A DNA stretch of 64,000 nt from Spongilla lacustris (taxonomy: Eukaryota > Porifera > Demospongiae > Spongillida > Spongillidae). Of the stretch, positions 27,074 through 37,789 are shown piece after piece. How positions within the stretch are numbered: the stretch's first letter is position 1; every line of letters starts with the position of its first letter. The translations under genes and the position numbers were made by a program. The stretch spans positions 7,100,118 through 7,164,117 of the forward strand of contig OX442432.1 of NCBI GenBank assembly GCA_949361645.1. Reading direction: 5' to 3'. Under the pieces are notes generated by a model. The model had not been told where the DNA came from. It saw only the letters and a program-made list of their open reading frames with translations, and made no database searches.

Positions 27074-27592
27074 ATGCATCTGGGATTTGCGGACTTGCAC
27101 ATACTCGATTTGCGGACGTGCACACATCCACATCTGGGATTTGCGGACTTGCACATACGCGATTTGCGGACTTGCACATACGCGATTTGCGGACTTGCAC
27201 ATACGCGATTTGCGTGCGGACTTGCACATTACGCGATTTGCGGACTTGCGAACACGTGGTTGACACGTGGCAACCACGTGGAAACAATTGCACTTCCGCA
27301 AATCGCGTATGTGCAAGTCCGCAAATCCCAGATGTGCATGTGTGCACGTCCCCAAATTGCGTATGTGCAAGTCCGCAAATCCCAGATGTGCATGTGTGCA
27401 CGTCCGCAAATTGCGTATGTGCAAGTCCGCAAATCCCAGATGTGCATGTGTGCACGTCCGCAAATTGCGTATGTGCAAGTCCACAAATCCCAGATGTGCA
27501 TGTGTGCACGTCCGCAAATCGAGTATGTGCAAGTCCGCAAATCCCAGATGTGCATGTGTGCACGTCCGCAAATCGCGTATGTGCACGTCATG
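27074..27592. repeat. Foldback satellite (inverted tandem array)
   Basis: The left arm (27074-27260) repeats GATTTGCGGACTTGCACATA-type units; the right arm (27296-27592) repeats the reverse complement with 53-bp units. The centre is a quasi-palindrome with three CACGTG boxes (about 27254-27283). Long open frames on both strands are by-products of the repeat. Confidence 0.85.
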
Positions 27593-27810
27593 ACAGCCGC
27601 GACCTACCGGGCCACCGTAACGAAAACAAGTGCCATGAAACAATTAGCGGTACAGTTACATGGTCATCAAATTAGATCGGAACGTGGTGCTAACTTCCAA
27701 GCGATCTTAGTGTGTTGACTTTCAGCAAAGGACCCAGAACTGAGGCTTGACTCCCTCATCACAGAGCAGTTAGCTTGTGTATACGAGAATTGCAGACTAA
27801 CTGGAGGAGT

Positions 27811-29689
27811 CAGGCCCGTAGCCATAGAGGGTGCATTAGGTGCATTTGCACCCCCCCGCCTGCCGCTAGGTCCGCTCTATTTGGTCCAATGAATATAATT
27901 ACATTAGAACGCATTAGTAAATCGCCTTACACAGTCAAGTTTGTACATATGCTGTCCAGGAAACAAATTACATTGTAATTTAACACGTTTACACTGTCAA
28001 CACGTGATTTGCACGTTTGAATTGTAACTTGTTTAATAGGAGCCAGGCCACTTCATATCAGTCAGGTTCGAACCAAGCAATGACTATTCGTATTATTGGC
28101 GGCATGCGTGGTTATTACGTGTATATCGGTAGTCTGCGACTCGCACAAGTGAAGCCTGCTGTACGACGGGCAATGGAGAAGTTCCTGCCAGCAAAAAGAA
28201 AAAAAAAAAAGAAAAAAGGCTGTGCCGAAACTAGCACCTCAGTCCTAGATAGTTTAGAGATATCTGTATGATTCCACATCATGCAGGGTGCATGTACATG
28301 TATAAAACTGGTGATCAGCAAACATATATCAATCCAGCACAGCGTTCCTCTGTGAATTAAGTTGAATGTAAGGAGCAGATGGATGTTACTGAGTCGATGG
28401 AGGTTTCTGAGTTACCAATTGATCAGTTCGAATTCTCTGCAGGGTTGTATAATAGTTCGATAGCAGTATATATAAATTTGCCAAAAGATTTTGGGATAAT
28501 TAATGATGTGTCCACTGCATGTTTTTATTGCTGCATTTCAAGGGCTAACATCGACCGAAAGATGCTTCCTATAAAACTCGTAGTTAATGGTGCATTGTCA
28601 AAGGCGGATCTACCATGGTTAATTCATCCATTTTAATATAGTAGCCAGTCTATACAATTAAAGTTAGCTAAGAACGCATTTTTTATAAACTTGGCGACCT
28701 TATCTAGTTTGTAACGTTCTTTCCATGCAGTTCCAATTGTCGCCCGCTATTGCCCGTTCTTTCAGTTCCGCATAGCATGTTGCCTGTTGTTTCAGTTCTA
28801 CGTAACATGTTGCCTGTTGTTTCAGTTCTACGTAACATGTTGCCTGCATGTTGTTTCAGACATGCAGTTCCACGTAAACATGTTGCTTGCATGTTGTTTA
28901 AGTTCCGCGTTGTTGCATGTTTGCATAAACAACACAACATTACGCGCATATGCGCTGTGGAAGTTCCCTATCGGATGCTAATTGGATGCATGGGTCGCTA
29001 TGATCTAAAGTTTTTAGGGCCGCCAAATATCTATTGCAGGCACTGATAGTTGATAATGAAAAGCGATTGTGATTAAATTAATTAACTCTCAAAGTTCTAG
29101 CTTACACAGCACTCCCCCATAACCCTTGGCTGGTGGACGCAAGGGTACTTGGACCCTGCATTGGTAACCCCCCCCCCCCCCCCCTTCACCCCACCCCCAC
29201 CATATGTCTTATCAGGCATAAAAGGGGGCAGTGTATTAACGAACCATTTCGGGCGTGGATATAATTATAAAGGTGACCTAGACTGGCTATAACCTGGCAT
29301 TGTTACATATTCATAATGAATCAAAAGGTTGTCGATAGTTGGGTGATATATACCCATCTTAATTCCCTTTAATTGCACCTTTCACTGTTAGCTAGAGTTG
29401 CATTTATATTGATTCAACTGGTGTAGAGGAACGTAGGAACGGCTTGCGCAATAAATAAATGGATTGACACTTATCACCATCCGAAACTCATTTACAGACT
29501 CAAAACTGCATGCGAGTCAAGCAACAAGCATGCACAAATACCCGCAGTATGTTCTAGCAAAAGCATGCCCAAGCATGACATAATTAACACTTGGCTTTGC
29601 ATGTCAGGCATCCTTGACAACTGGCCATAAAGGTCCAGGTAAGGTGGGATTTTCACCCCCCCTCAGCTAAATGTCTGGCTACGGGCCTG
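27811..29689. mobile_element. hAT-like element with 5-bp target duplication
   Basis: Ends CAGGCCCGTAGCCA and TGGCTACGGGCCTG are perfect 14-bp inverted repeats flanked by ggagt on both sides (27806-27810 and 29690-29694). CAG-G-type termini next to C-rich tracts fit hAT relatives, although 5 bp is shorter than the classical 8-bp duplication. The interior has an 85-codon frame at 28379-28636 (MDVTESMEVSELPIDQFEF...) of unknown nature and no full transposase. Confidence 0.7.
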
Positions 29690-30018
29690 GGAGTGGTCAG
29701 TTGTACAGTACCAATTTACTTTTTAACCAATGTACTTGAAACATTCATTAAAATATCAGTTCGAAATGAGTTGTGATTCAGTGGTTTGAATTTATTTAGG
29801 CAAAAGAATCACAAAGAACACATTGAAGCTTAAATAACAATGTATGTATTTGTGCATTTAACTTGCTTGTATGGGAACACAAGAATAGTACTGTTAAGTC
29901 TCTATGGTAACACAGGACCGCCCACATTCAGCGCCAGCTTTACAATAAAAATATCATTAGAAAATGATTCATACCTTCATATACCCCAACAACCTCCTTC
30001 ATACCCCAACAGCCAACA

Positions 30019-30159
30019 CATAGGCGTAGGAACCGGGGGGGGGGGGGGGGGGGGGGGGCAGAGGGGGCCTTGGCCCCCTCAATCTTGGGCAATATGTATA
30101 TAAAGTATGTAGAATTTATATTGGACACACCCTTTGGGCCCCCCAATCCTACGCTTCTG
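30019..30159. mobile_element. Small hAT-like MITE around a G24 tract
   Basis: Imperfect inverted ends AGGCGTAGGAACC and GGATTGG...AATCCTACGCTTCTG, about 140 bp, with a G-run of 24 next to the left end. No clear target duplication. Confidence 0.45.
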
Positions 30160-30226
30160 CTGAACAGCCTTCATATAACCTATGCAGGGTCACTAATGTT
30201 ATGTTCACAGACAGCTCTACTACAAT

Positions 30227-31285
30227 CTAGAAATGGTTTGTCTTCTTTTGGGCTATATATAGCTTCTTCACAACATCAAAGCCAGCCAGCAGAACAGCTC
30301 CAGCAACACCCTGGAGAATGCTAATACCTGCTCCCTTCATCAGGGCCACAAACCCTTCGCTGTGTACAATCTTAATGAAGCAGTCCCATGAGCCAGAGTA
30401 CTTGACTGCCTCCCCAGAGGTCATCATCATACGTCTTCGAATGGTATCAATGGGGTAAGAGATAAGTCCTGATGTGATACTGACAGCAAAGCCAAGGGCG
30501 AAATAGGAAGCAATACTTGCATCTTTTCTGAGCAAGATGGGTTTCAAAGTGTCATACAGTCCAAAGTAGAGGCCTCTGTACACAACAATGCCAACACAAG
30601 ACACCACAAAGCCACGGTACAGCCCAATGAACCCATCAGACTTAAGTGTCTTGTGGTACACATCAATGAGACCATTGAACTGTCTCTCTCCCTTTGCAGA
30701 TACCAATATGTCAGTGGCCAGTTGTGTTCTGGCGTAGTCCAGGGAGTACACGAAGCAGAGGGACAGAGCTCCTGTGGCTCCTCCAGACATGATGTTCTTG
30801 TAGAAGCTGACTGTATAGGTGTCTGTCTTCTGGGGATTGAAAAGAGTCCTCACTTGGTCTTTGAAAGCAAAGTTCAGTGCTTGTACTGGAAAGAACATGA
30901 CGCAATTAGTTAAGTTGCCTCTCCAAAATGGTAGGATGCCTGTTGGTCAAGAAAGGAACCCCGTATAGACTACAACACTCGTAGTTTGTAATGATAGCGT
31001 CATACACAATATACACAGTTCTAGCCATCACCCACCACTATATAGACAATATGGCCTACCGTACTAAACCGGTACCTTCATTTCGAAAGACCTTGATGGT
31101 GCAATCAATGACTCCCTTGTATGGTTCCTTAAAACGCCCTTCAAACGCCCTGTCTTAAGCATCTCTCCTTGGTTTTGAACCAGAAGCTTCACTCGGTAAA
31201 GCGGAGGAGTAGCAGTCTTTGAAATGATGGCGGCAGCACCGCTGGCGGTAAAGCTCTCAAGGAAGCTGAGGTCCAATCCTCCCAT
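30227..31285 (-). pseudogene. Mitochondrial ADP/ATP carrier with a frameshift in exon 1
   Basis: Two exons, 31076-31285 and 30227-30939. Exon 2 ([20 protein letters not shown]... to the stop) is intact, with the ADP/ATP-carrier signature RRRMMM, the repeat-2 motif SLDYARTQL and repeat-3 [10 protein letters not shown]. Exon 1 encodes MGGLDLSFLESFTASGAAA and the first carrier motif but contains an 11-bp tandem duplication (AGGGCGTTTGA/AGGGCGTTTTA, near 31131-31152) that shifts the frame; the conserved continuation EPYKGVIDCTIKVFRNEG lies in the next frame. Without splicing or correction, the frame stops at TAG just past the exon. The first repeat also reads PLYRVK where the family has an acidic residue (P-x-D/E-x-x-K). 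Either a recent pseudogene, a null allele or an assembly error. Confidence 0.8.
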
Positions 31286-31373
31286 TCTTTTCAGCTGCTG
31301 CTATACTTCGTTGCGATACGAATAATGCTATGTACCATGTCCAAGACATGATGTGTGTATAATAATGTTGCAC

Positions 31374-32120
31374 CATAGATATTAAAGTAAGTTATTTTAA
31401 TCACGGCTGTTTCAGGCCCATTCAACGTTGGACAATAAGACCTACGCCCTGAAATATTGAAACGATTACATCATCAAACATGACCTCAACAAGGACCTTG
31501 TATCTTCGAGCTATATAAGGACTGCACTTGTAGTCCCGCCATTTAAAAGCCATTTTAGCGTACACATACCATTTTTCTATCCTTCGTATGAATTGCAAGG
31601 CACAACTCTGTACCGTCTGTTAGCTATAGCGCTCGCCACGAGAGTACCGCGATGAGATATCCTTCACAAAGATCGGAACACTAGACTACCGCCAATTTTC
31701 CTGGATGAAAACAAGACGTGGATAAATGGTGGAGAGTGGAGGCTACCTTGAAAGCCAAACAACTAAGTGCGGCCTGCAGAAATGACAGCGCTACAAGTCA
31801 TCAAACATAGGTGATTTGACTCATATTAAAAGTGATTTTTCATACCATGTATAGCATAGGTGATACATATTTGGGTCTTTTTGTTACTACTGGTATTGCT
31901 GCGATATTTTGTGATATTTCTACATTACACACTGGTAATACTGCAACTTTTCCTGTATTGATGCATATGTCCTTGGCTGCCGGTGCATTGAATTTGACAT
32001 GTATATGGATTTGCTCCTTGTTTTCCAAGGAGACTAAATCCAACATACCACTTATGTACCCAAGCAACATTGTGGTCGTCAAGAAAATGCATTAATACTG
32101 GGATAGTGGCTTTGTGAAAT

Positions 32121-32198
<78 letters not shown>

Positions 32199-33418
32199 TC
32201 TTATGACTTCTCTGTATGTGATGTCATCCTGTCAGTGATAATCATGTGCACATGCTCTTCCTTGTGTTGGACAGGTTCTAAGGACTTGTTGATGACATGC
32301 GTCTCAGGACATCTACCATCTCCTCTCCTCAGTAGGAGATGGTTTTCCTAGATGTCCCTGGAACAGGCTGCAAAATGGATGAATATATTGCCCGAGATGT
32401 TCAATCCCAAGGTGGAAGCAGGGTTATGATGCAGCTGTGCTGTGTCATAACAACAGGGACACTGTACCTCTGCTGACACACTGTGCAGGGGCAGGTTGAG
32501 AACGTTCAGGCACAGAGATCTAAAACAGCGGGTAGGGGGTAAATGATGTCAGTGTACTAGCACCACCATCTTTAGCTGTGTGAATGATATTGGATGGCCT
32601 TCCCACTTGCTGAGTGGATATGAAGTGTTCATACCTTATATATGTATGAATTTAAATACATTTTAATTTGAATGCCATCATATTGGGTCCGGGTGCAAAC
32701 ATCTCACCATGCAAGATTAACTCCTATGTGTTTGCCACTGAAATGCAGTCACACATGGTACAGCTGCCTTTTAAAGGGAATCCTTGCAGGAGCTACAAAA
32801 GCTTTGTGGGTACACCATTGCATCCTCCTCAGTTCAAAATGCCATACCAAACACCTTCTGCAAGGCCTGAGTATATGCCTCACACTGGTATGTGGTGTCC
32901 TTTTAGTTTCCTCTTCAGTCATGCACCCTCTGCAGTGCAACTGACCTTGGTGGTGGTGGGAATCCATTCAACCTATACAACTCCGCATCATTATTCATAG
33001 AAAACAAGCAGACTGTTTAGGCCGAAAAGTGCCGGCCGCACTTAGTTAATGACATACACCTTTCACCTGAAGTGTTAACATTGCCTCTATGTCGAATTTA
33101 CCAGTGGGAAAATTGGCGGCTCGATGCAACTCGCGCTTTTTTAACACATGCTCGAGATGACGTAACGGCGTATGCTTATGAAAACGAGGCCAGTGTATTA
33201 TTGGAAAGCGTAGTATTAATAGTTCACATGTGTGTGTTATAGAGAAATGATTGCTGGTACTAATGCATCAGCGTATAATAGCACCAGGTGTAAGCTTCAA
33301 GCAAGCCATGCTGTTAAACATTGCATAGCGATAATGAGGCTCATTTGTAAATCATATACCGTAACGCTCTAATTATCAAACTAATTGTCCAGCTCGAAAC
33401 AGCCGTGTAATATCTATG
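31374..33418. mobile_element. DNA transposon, CATAGATATT family, 7-bp TSD (2.0 kb)
   Basis: Ends CATAGATATT and AATATCTATG, with CACGGCTGTTTC shared inside both ends, flanked by gttgcac on each side (31367-31373 and 33419-33425). The left arm has an 18-bp insertion relative to the right. The interior has an (GT)n tract and only short frames (for example 31832-32095, 87 codons, hydrophobic; 32668-33000, 110 codons) with no recognised transposase. CA...TG termini recall the P superfamily, but 7-bp duplications are atypical. Confidence 0.7.
32124..32195. repeat. (TG)n microsatellite
   Basis: Dinucleotide run inside the CATAGATATT-family transposon. Confidence 0.95.
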
Positions 33419-33572
33419 GTTGCACCCACAGGCCACAGCCGGCCACACGACGGGAGAAATTGTCTCGTATACAAGCCGCTATGAGTCCGTTTGGGTCTGG
33501 GACCATGACTATGTGGTGACGTCGCTGTATAAACTGTACTTTTATCCTAAAATAGTTTGGACACAGTTTGCG

Positions 33573-34065
33573 ATGGTAGGTAGCGTAGTGCCACTCTTGA
33601 CTTTCGCCTCTTTGGTGGGCATCGCATACTGCCAATGTAACGGTAAGGATCCCCTCTCAGTAGGCCGCGTTTTAACTGTTCTGTCCTCAGCTACCTCTCC
33701 GCAAAAATGCTACAACACCGTTTGCAACACCACGGACGGCGCGACGGGGGTCTGTAAGGATCAGTGCTGCTTGGTGCCGATTGGGGGTTCATGCTGCACG
33801 CCGTCCCAAAATAATTTTCTGTGAGTTTTAACGGAGGGGGAGGGGGGGGCCGGGGGGGCCGGGGGTAGAGCGGAGACAGAGATAAAGACAGAAAGGGTAG
33901 GGAGAGACAGAGGGCCAGTGAATTAGGTACTAGCATGGGTGCATTTTTTCCCCTTTATTCTACAGGCGAGGTGTGGTCATCGGAGTCCCTGTGGCAGTCG
34001 GGTTAGCTCTACTGTTCGTATGCTTTGTCGTAGCGTTGTGTTGCTGCTGCTTCTGCTGCTGCTGA
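33573..34065 (+). CDS. Small secreted/type I cysteine-rich membrane protein with poly-Cys tail
   Basis: Two exons, 33573-33820 and 33966-34065, joined in phase (CT/G). The signal peptide is MVGSVVPLLTFASLVGIAYC. The short ectodomain has about ten cysteines (KCYNTVCNTT, CKDQCCLVPIGGSCC). The transmembrane helix is GVVIGVPVAVGLALLFVCFV and the protein ends ALCCCCFCCC. The plan (Cys-rich ectodomain, one helix, cytoplasmic cysteine cluster likely palmitoylated) resembles Shisa-type proteins, but the cysteine spacing does not let me assign the family. About 115 residues. It starts about 150 bp after the right end of the transposon at 31374-33418. Confidence 0.6.
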
Positions 34066-34860
34066 GCCAATCTTTGGAGAATATATCTTGCAGGCCGTAA
34101 TTGCATTAATATTATACAGTCATGTATTGTGAATATGGTCTAATGAGGACAATTCTATTCATACCTGAACAACAACTGAGATCATTCACGGTTTTATGCG
34201 GCCGGAAAATAAGTCAACAATTCGATCATTTACGGTATTACCATATATCGGGACCTACGTTAGTAGGTCCTATGTAGGATTTGAAGTGTCATGAATACGA
34301 TTAGCAAAACACTAGATTCCATTATTGCCGATGCGCCGTAGAATCAGTTGGAATTTAGTGAGCGTATTTGGATACAGCCGTCGAATATCTACATTGTAGT
34401 ATAACTGCCGACGTTTAGAAAGCTCGGACAACAGAGATAACGCTCACTCGTTCCCACCCTCGAACCTTAAAAAATGTTTCTCCTAATTCTTCTTCCGGAT
34501 CTGATAAGATAAGATTCACTCGGATAAGAGGTTTATTGCGCTGTATCTTTGTCACGATTGAAGCGTAATGTTAGCCGTTATGCGGAAGCACTAGAACCAA
34601 TAAGTTAGAAACTTACTGCCGAGTTGGATTTGTTTTATTATTTTCGTAAGGGGAGCTATGCTTGACACAAGTTCGATCTATAGCAACTTTGTTATGTTAG
34701 CAATAGCCCACAACAGATTTTATCAGCCCGTGGAAGACATAAAAGTTAGGATACCGATAGTAAACCCTTGCTTGTGGTTGAACACGTTCTATATACAGTT
34801 ATTACTATATTATTATTTTAATAGTAGTCTGTGAATGACACAAGTTATAAAACACTATAA
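34066..34860. other. Intergenic; hairpin plus TAGGATTTG motif
   Basis: AT-rich, no gene. At 34252-34282 the hairpin GGACCTAC-GTTA-GTAGGTCC is followed by TATGTAGGATTTG, as at 11015 and 14993. Confidence 0.5.
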
Positions 34861-34872
34861 AAACTACACACC

Positions 34873-35068
34873 CTAAAAGTCAGTAAAAGAAGGTGAAAAA
34901 AGTGTTCCTAGGATGGAGGCAGCATTGCCCCTTTGTACAGCCACTGAAAGACGTTGGAGCAGGTAGCTGTAACTTTTTGTGTCACCAGTTGTGGCTGAGA
35001 GCCTGTGACCTAGCTCCTTCAGGAAGATCTGGGAAAGAGGACCAACTACTCCTGATGTCTCATAGGCA
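34873..35068 (-). pseudogene. C-terminal fragment of a retrotransposon reverse transcriptase protein
   Basis: The minus-strand frame reads AYETSGVVGPLSQIFLKELG then SYLLQRLSVAVQRGNAASIL and a stop. The motif FLxQRxSxAxQRGNAAxxLGT is one I recall from the extreme C-terminus of many invertebrate reverse-transcriptase-derived proteins. Only this end is present; upstream the frame runs into the antisense of the gene at 35084. Confidence 0.5.
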
Positions 35069-35083
35069 ATAGGGGTAAAACAT

Positions 35084-35530
35084 ATGCCGCCGTCACGTCG
35101 ATCGCGAAGAGAAAAGAATCGTGCTAAGAAGATTGCCAAGTTAAATGATGACAGTTGTGCTGACGAGTCGCAAGATATTGAATGTGAGGAGCGCGACAGT
35201 TTTCACGAAGCGCATGAAAAAAAGAAGGCTTGCGACAGGAAGCACTATAAAGCCAATTCTGAAAGTAAGAAGGAGAGCGCAAAGGCCCAATACTGGCTTG
35301 ATCCGGAAACCAAGAAGGAGAGCGCGAAGGCCCAATACTGGCTTGATCTGGAAACCAAGAAGGAGAGCGCGAAGGCCCAATACTGGCTTGATCTGGAAAC
35401 CAAGAAGGAGAGCGCGAAGGATCACTACGATCAAAATCGAGAACTGATTTTAGCCTCCAAACAAGCTCAATATCAGGCAAATCAAAAGGCCAAGAGAGAT
35501 ATCTCAAGGATAAACAGCCGCAGGAAATGA
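35084..35530 (+). CDS. Basic repeat protein, probably transposon-associated
   Basis: Single-exon frame of 148 codons starting MPPSRRSRREKNRAKKIAKL. The middle holds four tandem copies of a 17-residue unit (KKESAKAQYWLDLET), then a lysine-rich end. Charge and repeats are like N-terminal regions that accompany transposon enzymes in sponge/cnidarian genomes (recalled). It ends exactly where the 1.5-kb polypyrimidine array begins. A degraded relative lies at 16649. Function unknown. Confidence 0.45.
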   Translation: MPPSRRSRREKNRAKKIAKLNDDSCADESQDIECEERDSFHEAHEKKKACDRKHYKANSESKKESAKAQYWLDPETKKESAKAQYWLDLETKKESAKAQYWLDLETKKESAKDHYDQNRELILASKQAQYQANQKAKRDISRINSRRK

Positions 35531-37040
35531 AATCCTCCCTTCACTTCCCCTCCTCCCTTCACCTCCCATCCTCCCTTCACCTCCCCTCCTCCCTTCACCT
35601 CCCCTCCTCCCTTCACCTCCCCTCCTCCCTTCACCTCCCCTCCCCCTTCTCTTCTCCCTTCCTTTCCTCTCCCTCTCTTCTCCCTTCCCTTCACCCTTAC
35701 CTTCTCCATTCCCCTCATCTCCCATTTCTCTTCTCCCTTCCCTCCTCTCCCCTTCACTTATCCCTTCCCATCCTCTCCTCTCCCCCTACTCTTCTCCCTT
35801 CCCCTCCTCCCTTCCCATCCTCTCCTCTCCCCCTACTCTTCTCCCTTCACCTCCTCCCTTCCCATCCTCTCCTTTCCCCCTACTCTTCTCCCTTCACCTC
35901 CCTTCACCTCCCCTCCTCCCTTCACCTCCCCTCCTCCCTTCACCTCCAATCCTCCCATCCTCCCTTCACCTCCCCTCCTCCCATCCTCCCTTCACCTCCC
36001 CTCCTCCAATCCTCCCTTCACCTCCCCTCCTCCCATCCTCCAGTCACCTCCCCTCCTCCCATCCTCCCTTCACCTCCCCTCCTCCCATCCTCCCTTCACC
36101 TCCCCTCCTCCCATCCTCCCTTCACCTCCCCTCCTCCCTTCACCTCCCCTCCTCCCATCCTCCCTTCACCTCCCATCCTCCCTTCACCTCCCATCCTCCC
36201 TTCACCTCCCATCCTCCCTTCACCTCCCCTCCTCCCATCCTCCCTTCACCTCCCCTCCTCCCTTCACCTCCCCTCCTCCCTTCACCTCCCCTCCTCCCTT
36301 CACCTCCCCTCCTCCCTTCACCTCCCCTCCTCCCTTCCCTTCCTCCCTTCCCTTCCTCCCTTCACCTTCCATCCTCCCTCCTCCTCCTCCCTTCACCTCC
36401 CATCCTCCCTTCACCTCCTCCCTTCACTTCCCCTCCTCCCTTCACTTCCCATCCTCCCTTCACCTCCCATCCTCCCTTCCCCTACTCTCCCCCTTCACCT
36501 CCCATCCTCCCTTCACCTCCCCTCCTCCCATCCTCCCTTCAACTCCCCTCCTCCCTTCACCTCCCCTCCTCCCTTCCCTTCCTCCCTTCACCTTCCATCC
36601 TCCCTCCCCCTCCTCCCTTCACCTCCTATCCTCCCTTCACCTCCTCCCTTCACTTCCCCTCCTCCCTTCACCTCCCATCACCTCCCATCCTCCCTTCCCC
36701 TACTCTCCCCCTTCACCTCCCCTCCTCCCTTCACCTCCCCTCCTCCCTTCCCTTCCTCCCTTCACCTTCCATCCTCCCTCCCCCTCCTCCCTTCACCTCC
36801 TATCCTCCCTTCACCTCCTCCCTTCACCTCCCCTCCTCCCTTCACTTCCCATCCTCCCTTCACCTCCCATCCTCCCTTCACCTCCTATCCTCCCTTCACC
36901 TCCTCCCTTCACCTCCCCTCCTCCCTTCACCTCCCATCCTCCCTTCACCTCCCATCCTCCCTTCACCTTCCATCCTCCCTTCCCCTACTCTCTCCCTTCA
37001 CCTCCTCCCGTCCCATCCTCCCTTCACCTCCCATCCGCCT
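35527..37040. repeat. 1.5-kb polypyrimidine minisatellite
   Basis: Array of CTTCACCTCCCCTCCTCC-type units with longer higher-order blocks. The plus strand is almost purely C/T, so triplex (H-DNA) formation is possible. It creates a 586-codon low-complexity open frame that I do not regard as a gene. Confidence 0.95.
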
Positions 37041-37049
37041 CCTTCACAG

Positions 37050-37600
37050 CAGGATACAGTTTGGCCATAATGGTAGACCTATTCTGTGCTGTACTCAGTG
37101 GTGGTTCTTTTGCCCACCACTTATGAAAATGGCAAGCAATCTGGTAAGCATCTTTGGTGTGAATGGCCAATTGCTACAGACATTTAAGGTGATTAATCCT
37201 GATGCCTTTGCTACTGGCTTTGGAGAACGCATGCGTACCTTCAGTCAAGAGAAGAGGGCTTTGAATCATGTGAGGATAGTTTCATGACAGGGGGGGGGGG
37301 GGGGGGGGGGTGTGCTATGTTTAGGGCTTAGGTTGATCCTGATAACCAATTTTGGTAGCTGGTAATCCATAGCGGTTTAATGAAAAGCATGTTAGGCTAG
37401 GCATTAGAAAATGGCATTAAATATCATGATGCTCTGGTTGGAGCCTGGGTAAGGGCATTTGTGGTCTGAGCATAATATGTTGTTCCTTCACTACTAATAC
37501 CTCCTCTCCTCCACTACTACTTCTTTTATAGGGGTCCCCTCGCCTTTCAAAAATAACCTGGCTGAGAGACTGGGTGTTGCTCACATGCCATTAGCTGTCT
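37050..37600 (+). pseudogene. C-terminal remnant of an Ldh_2-type malate/lactate dehydrogenase
   Basis: After the polypyrimidine array an acceptor-like CAG is followed by GYSLAIMVDLFCAVLSGGSF, the conserved KGYGLA-MVE-L-GVLSG segment of the Ldh_2 family (NAD-dependent malate/L-lactate dehydrogenase of the YlbC/YjmC type). It then meets a TGA at 37123. A possible 36-bp intron (37144-37179) leads to VINPDAFATGFGERM, and a third exon at about 37533-37605 gives GVPSPFKNNLAERLGVAHMP and a stop. Stop codon and frame mismatch indicate decay, and the N-terminal two thirds are missing or replaced by the satellite. Confidence 0.5.
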
Positions 37601-37789
37601 AAAAGAAAGAAATTGTTTGATTATTATGTGATTTAATGTTGATAGCAAGTGAGCAGATCAAACTGTCTTATACTGCTGTGATGTGATGTACTATATTATA
37701 TTCCAAGATTGCCCTTCTTTCTTTGTTTGCTCTCATGCATGCAATGTATAAGTAGGAACCCGCCGCGGAAAAAAAAGGAGTGAAACAAG

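Noticed and set aside
27005..27675. Frames of up to 228 codons at the foldback satellite
   Set aside because: Overlapping frames on both strands come from the repeat unit; one may include a true exon end near 26710 but not here.
36220..36414. Glycine/lysine-rich minus-strand frame
   Set aside because: Antisense of the polypyrimidine satellite.
35527..37287. 586-codon open reading frame
   Set aside because: It is produced by a C/T-only satellite; only the last part has coding-like content, and that belongs to the Ldh_2 remnant in other frames.
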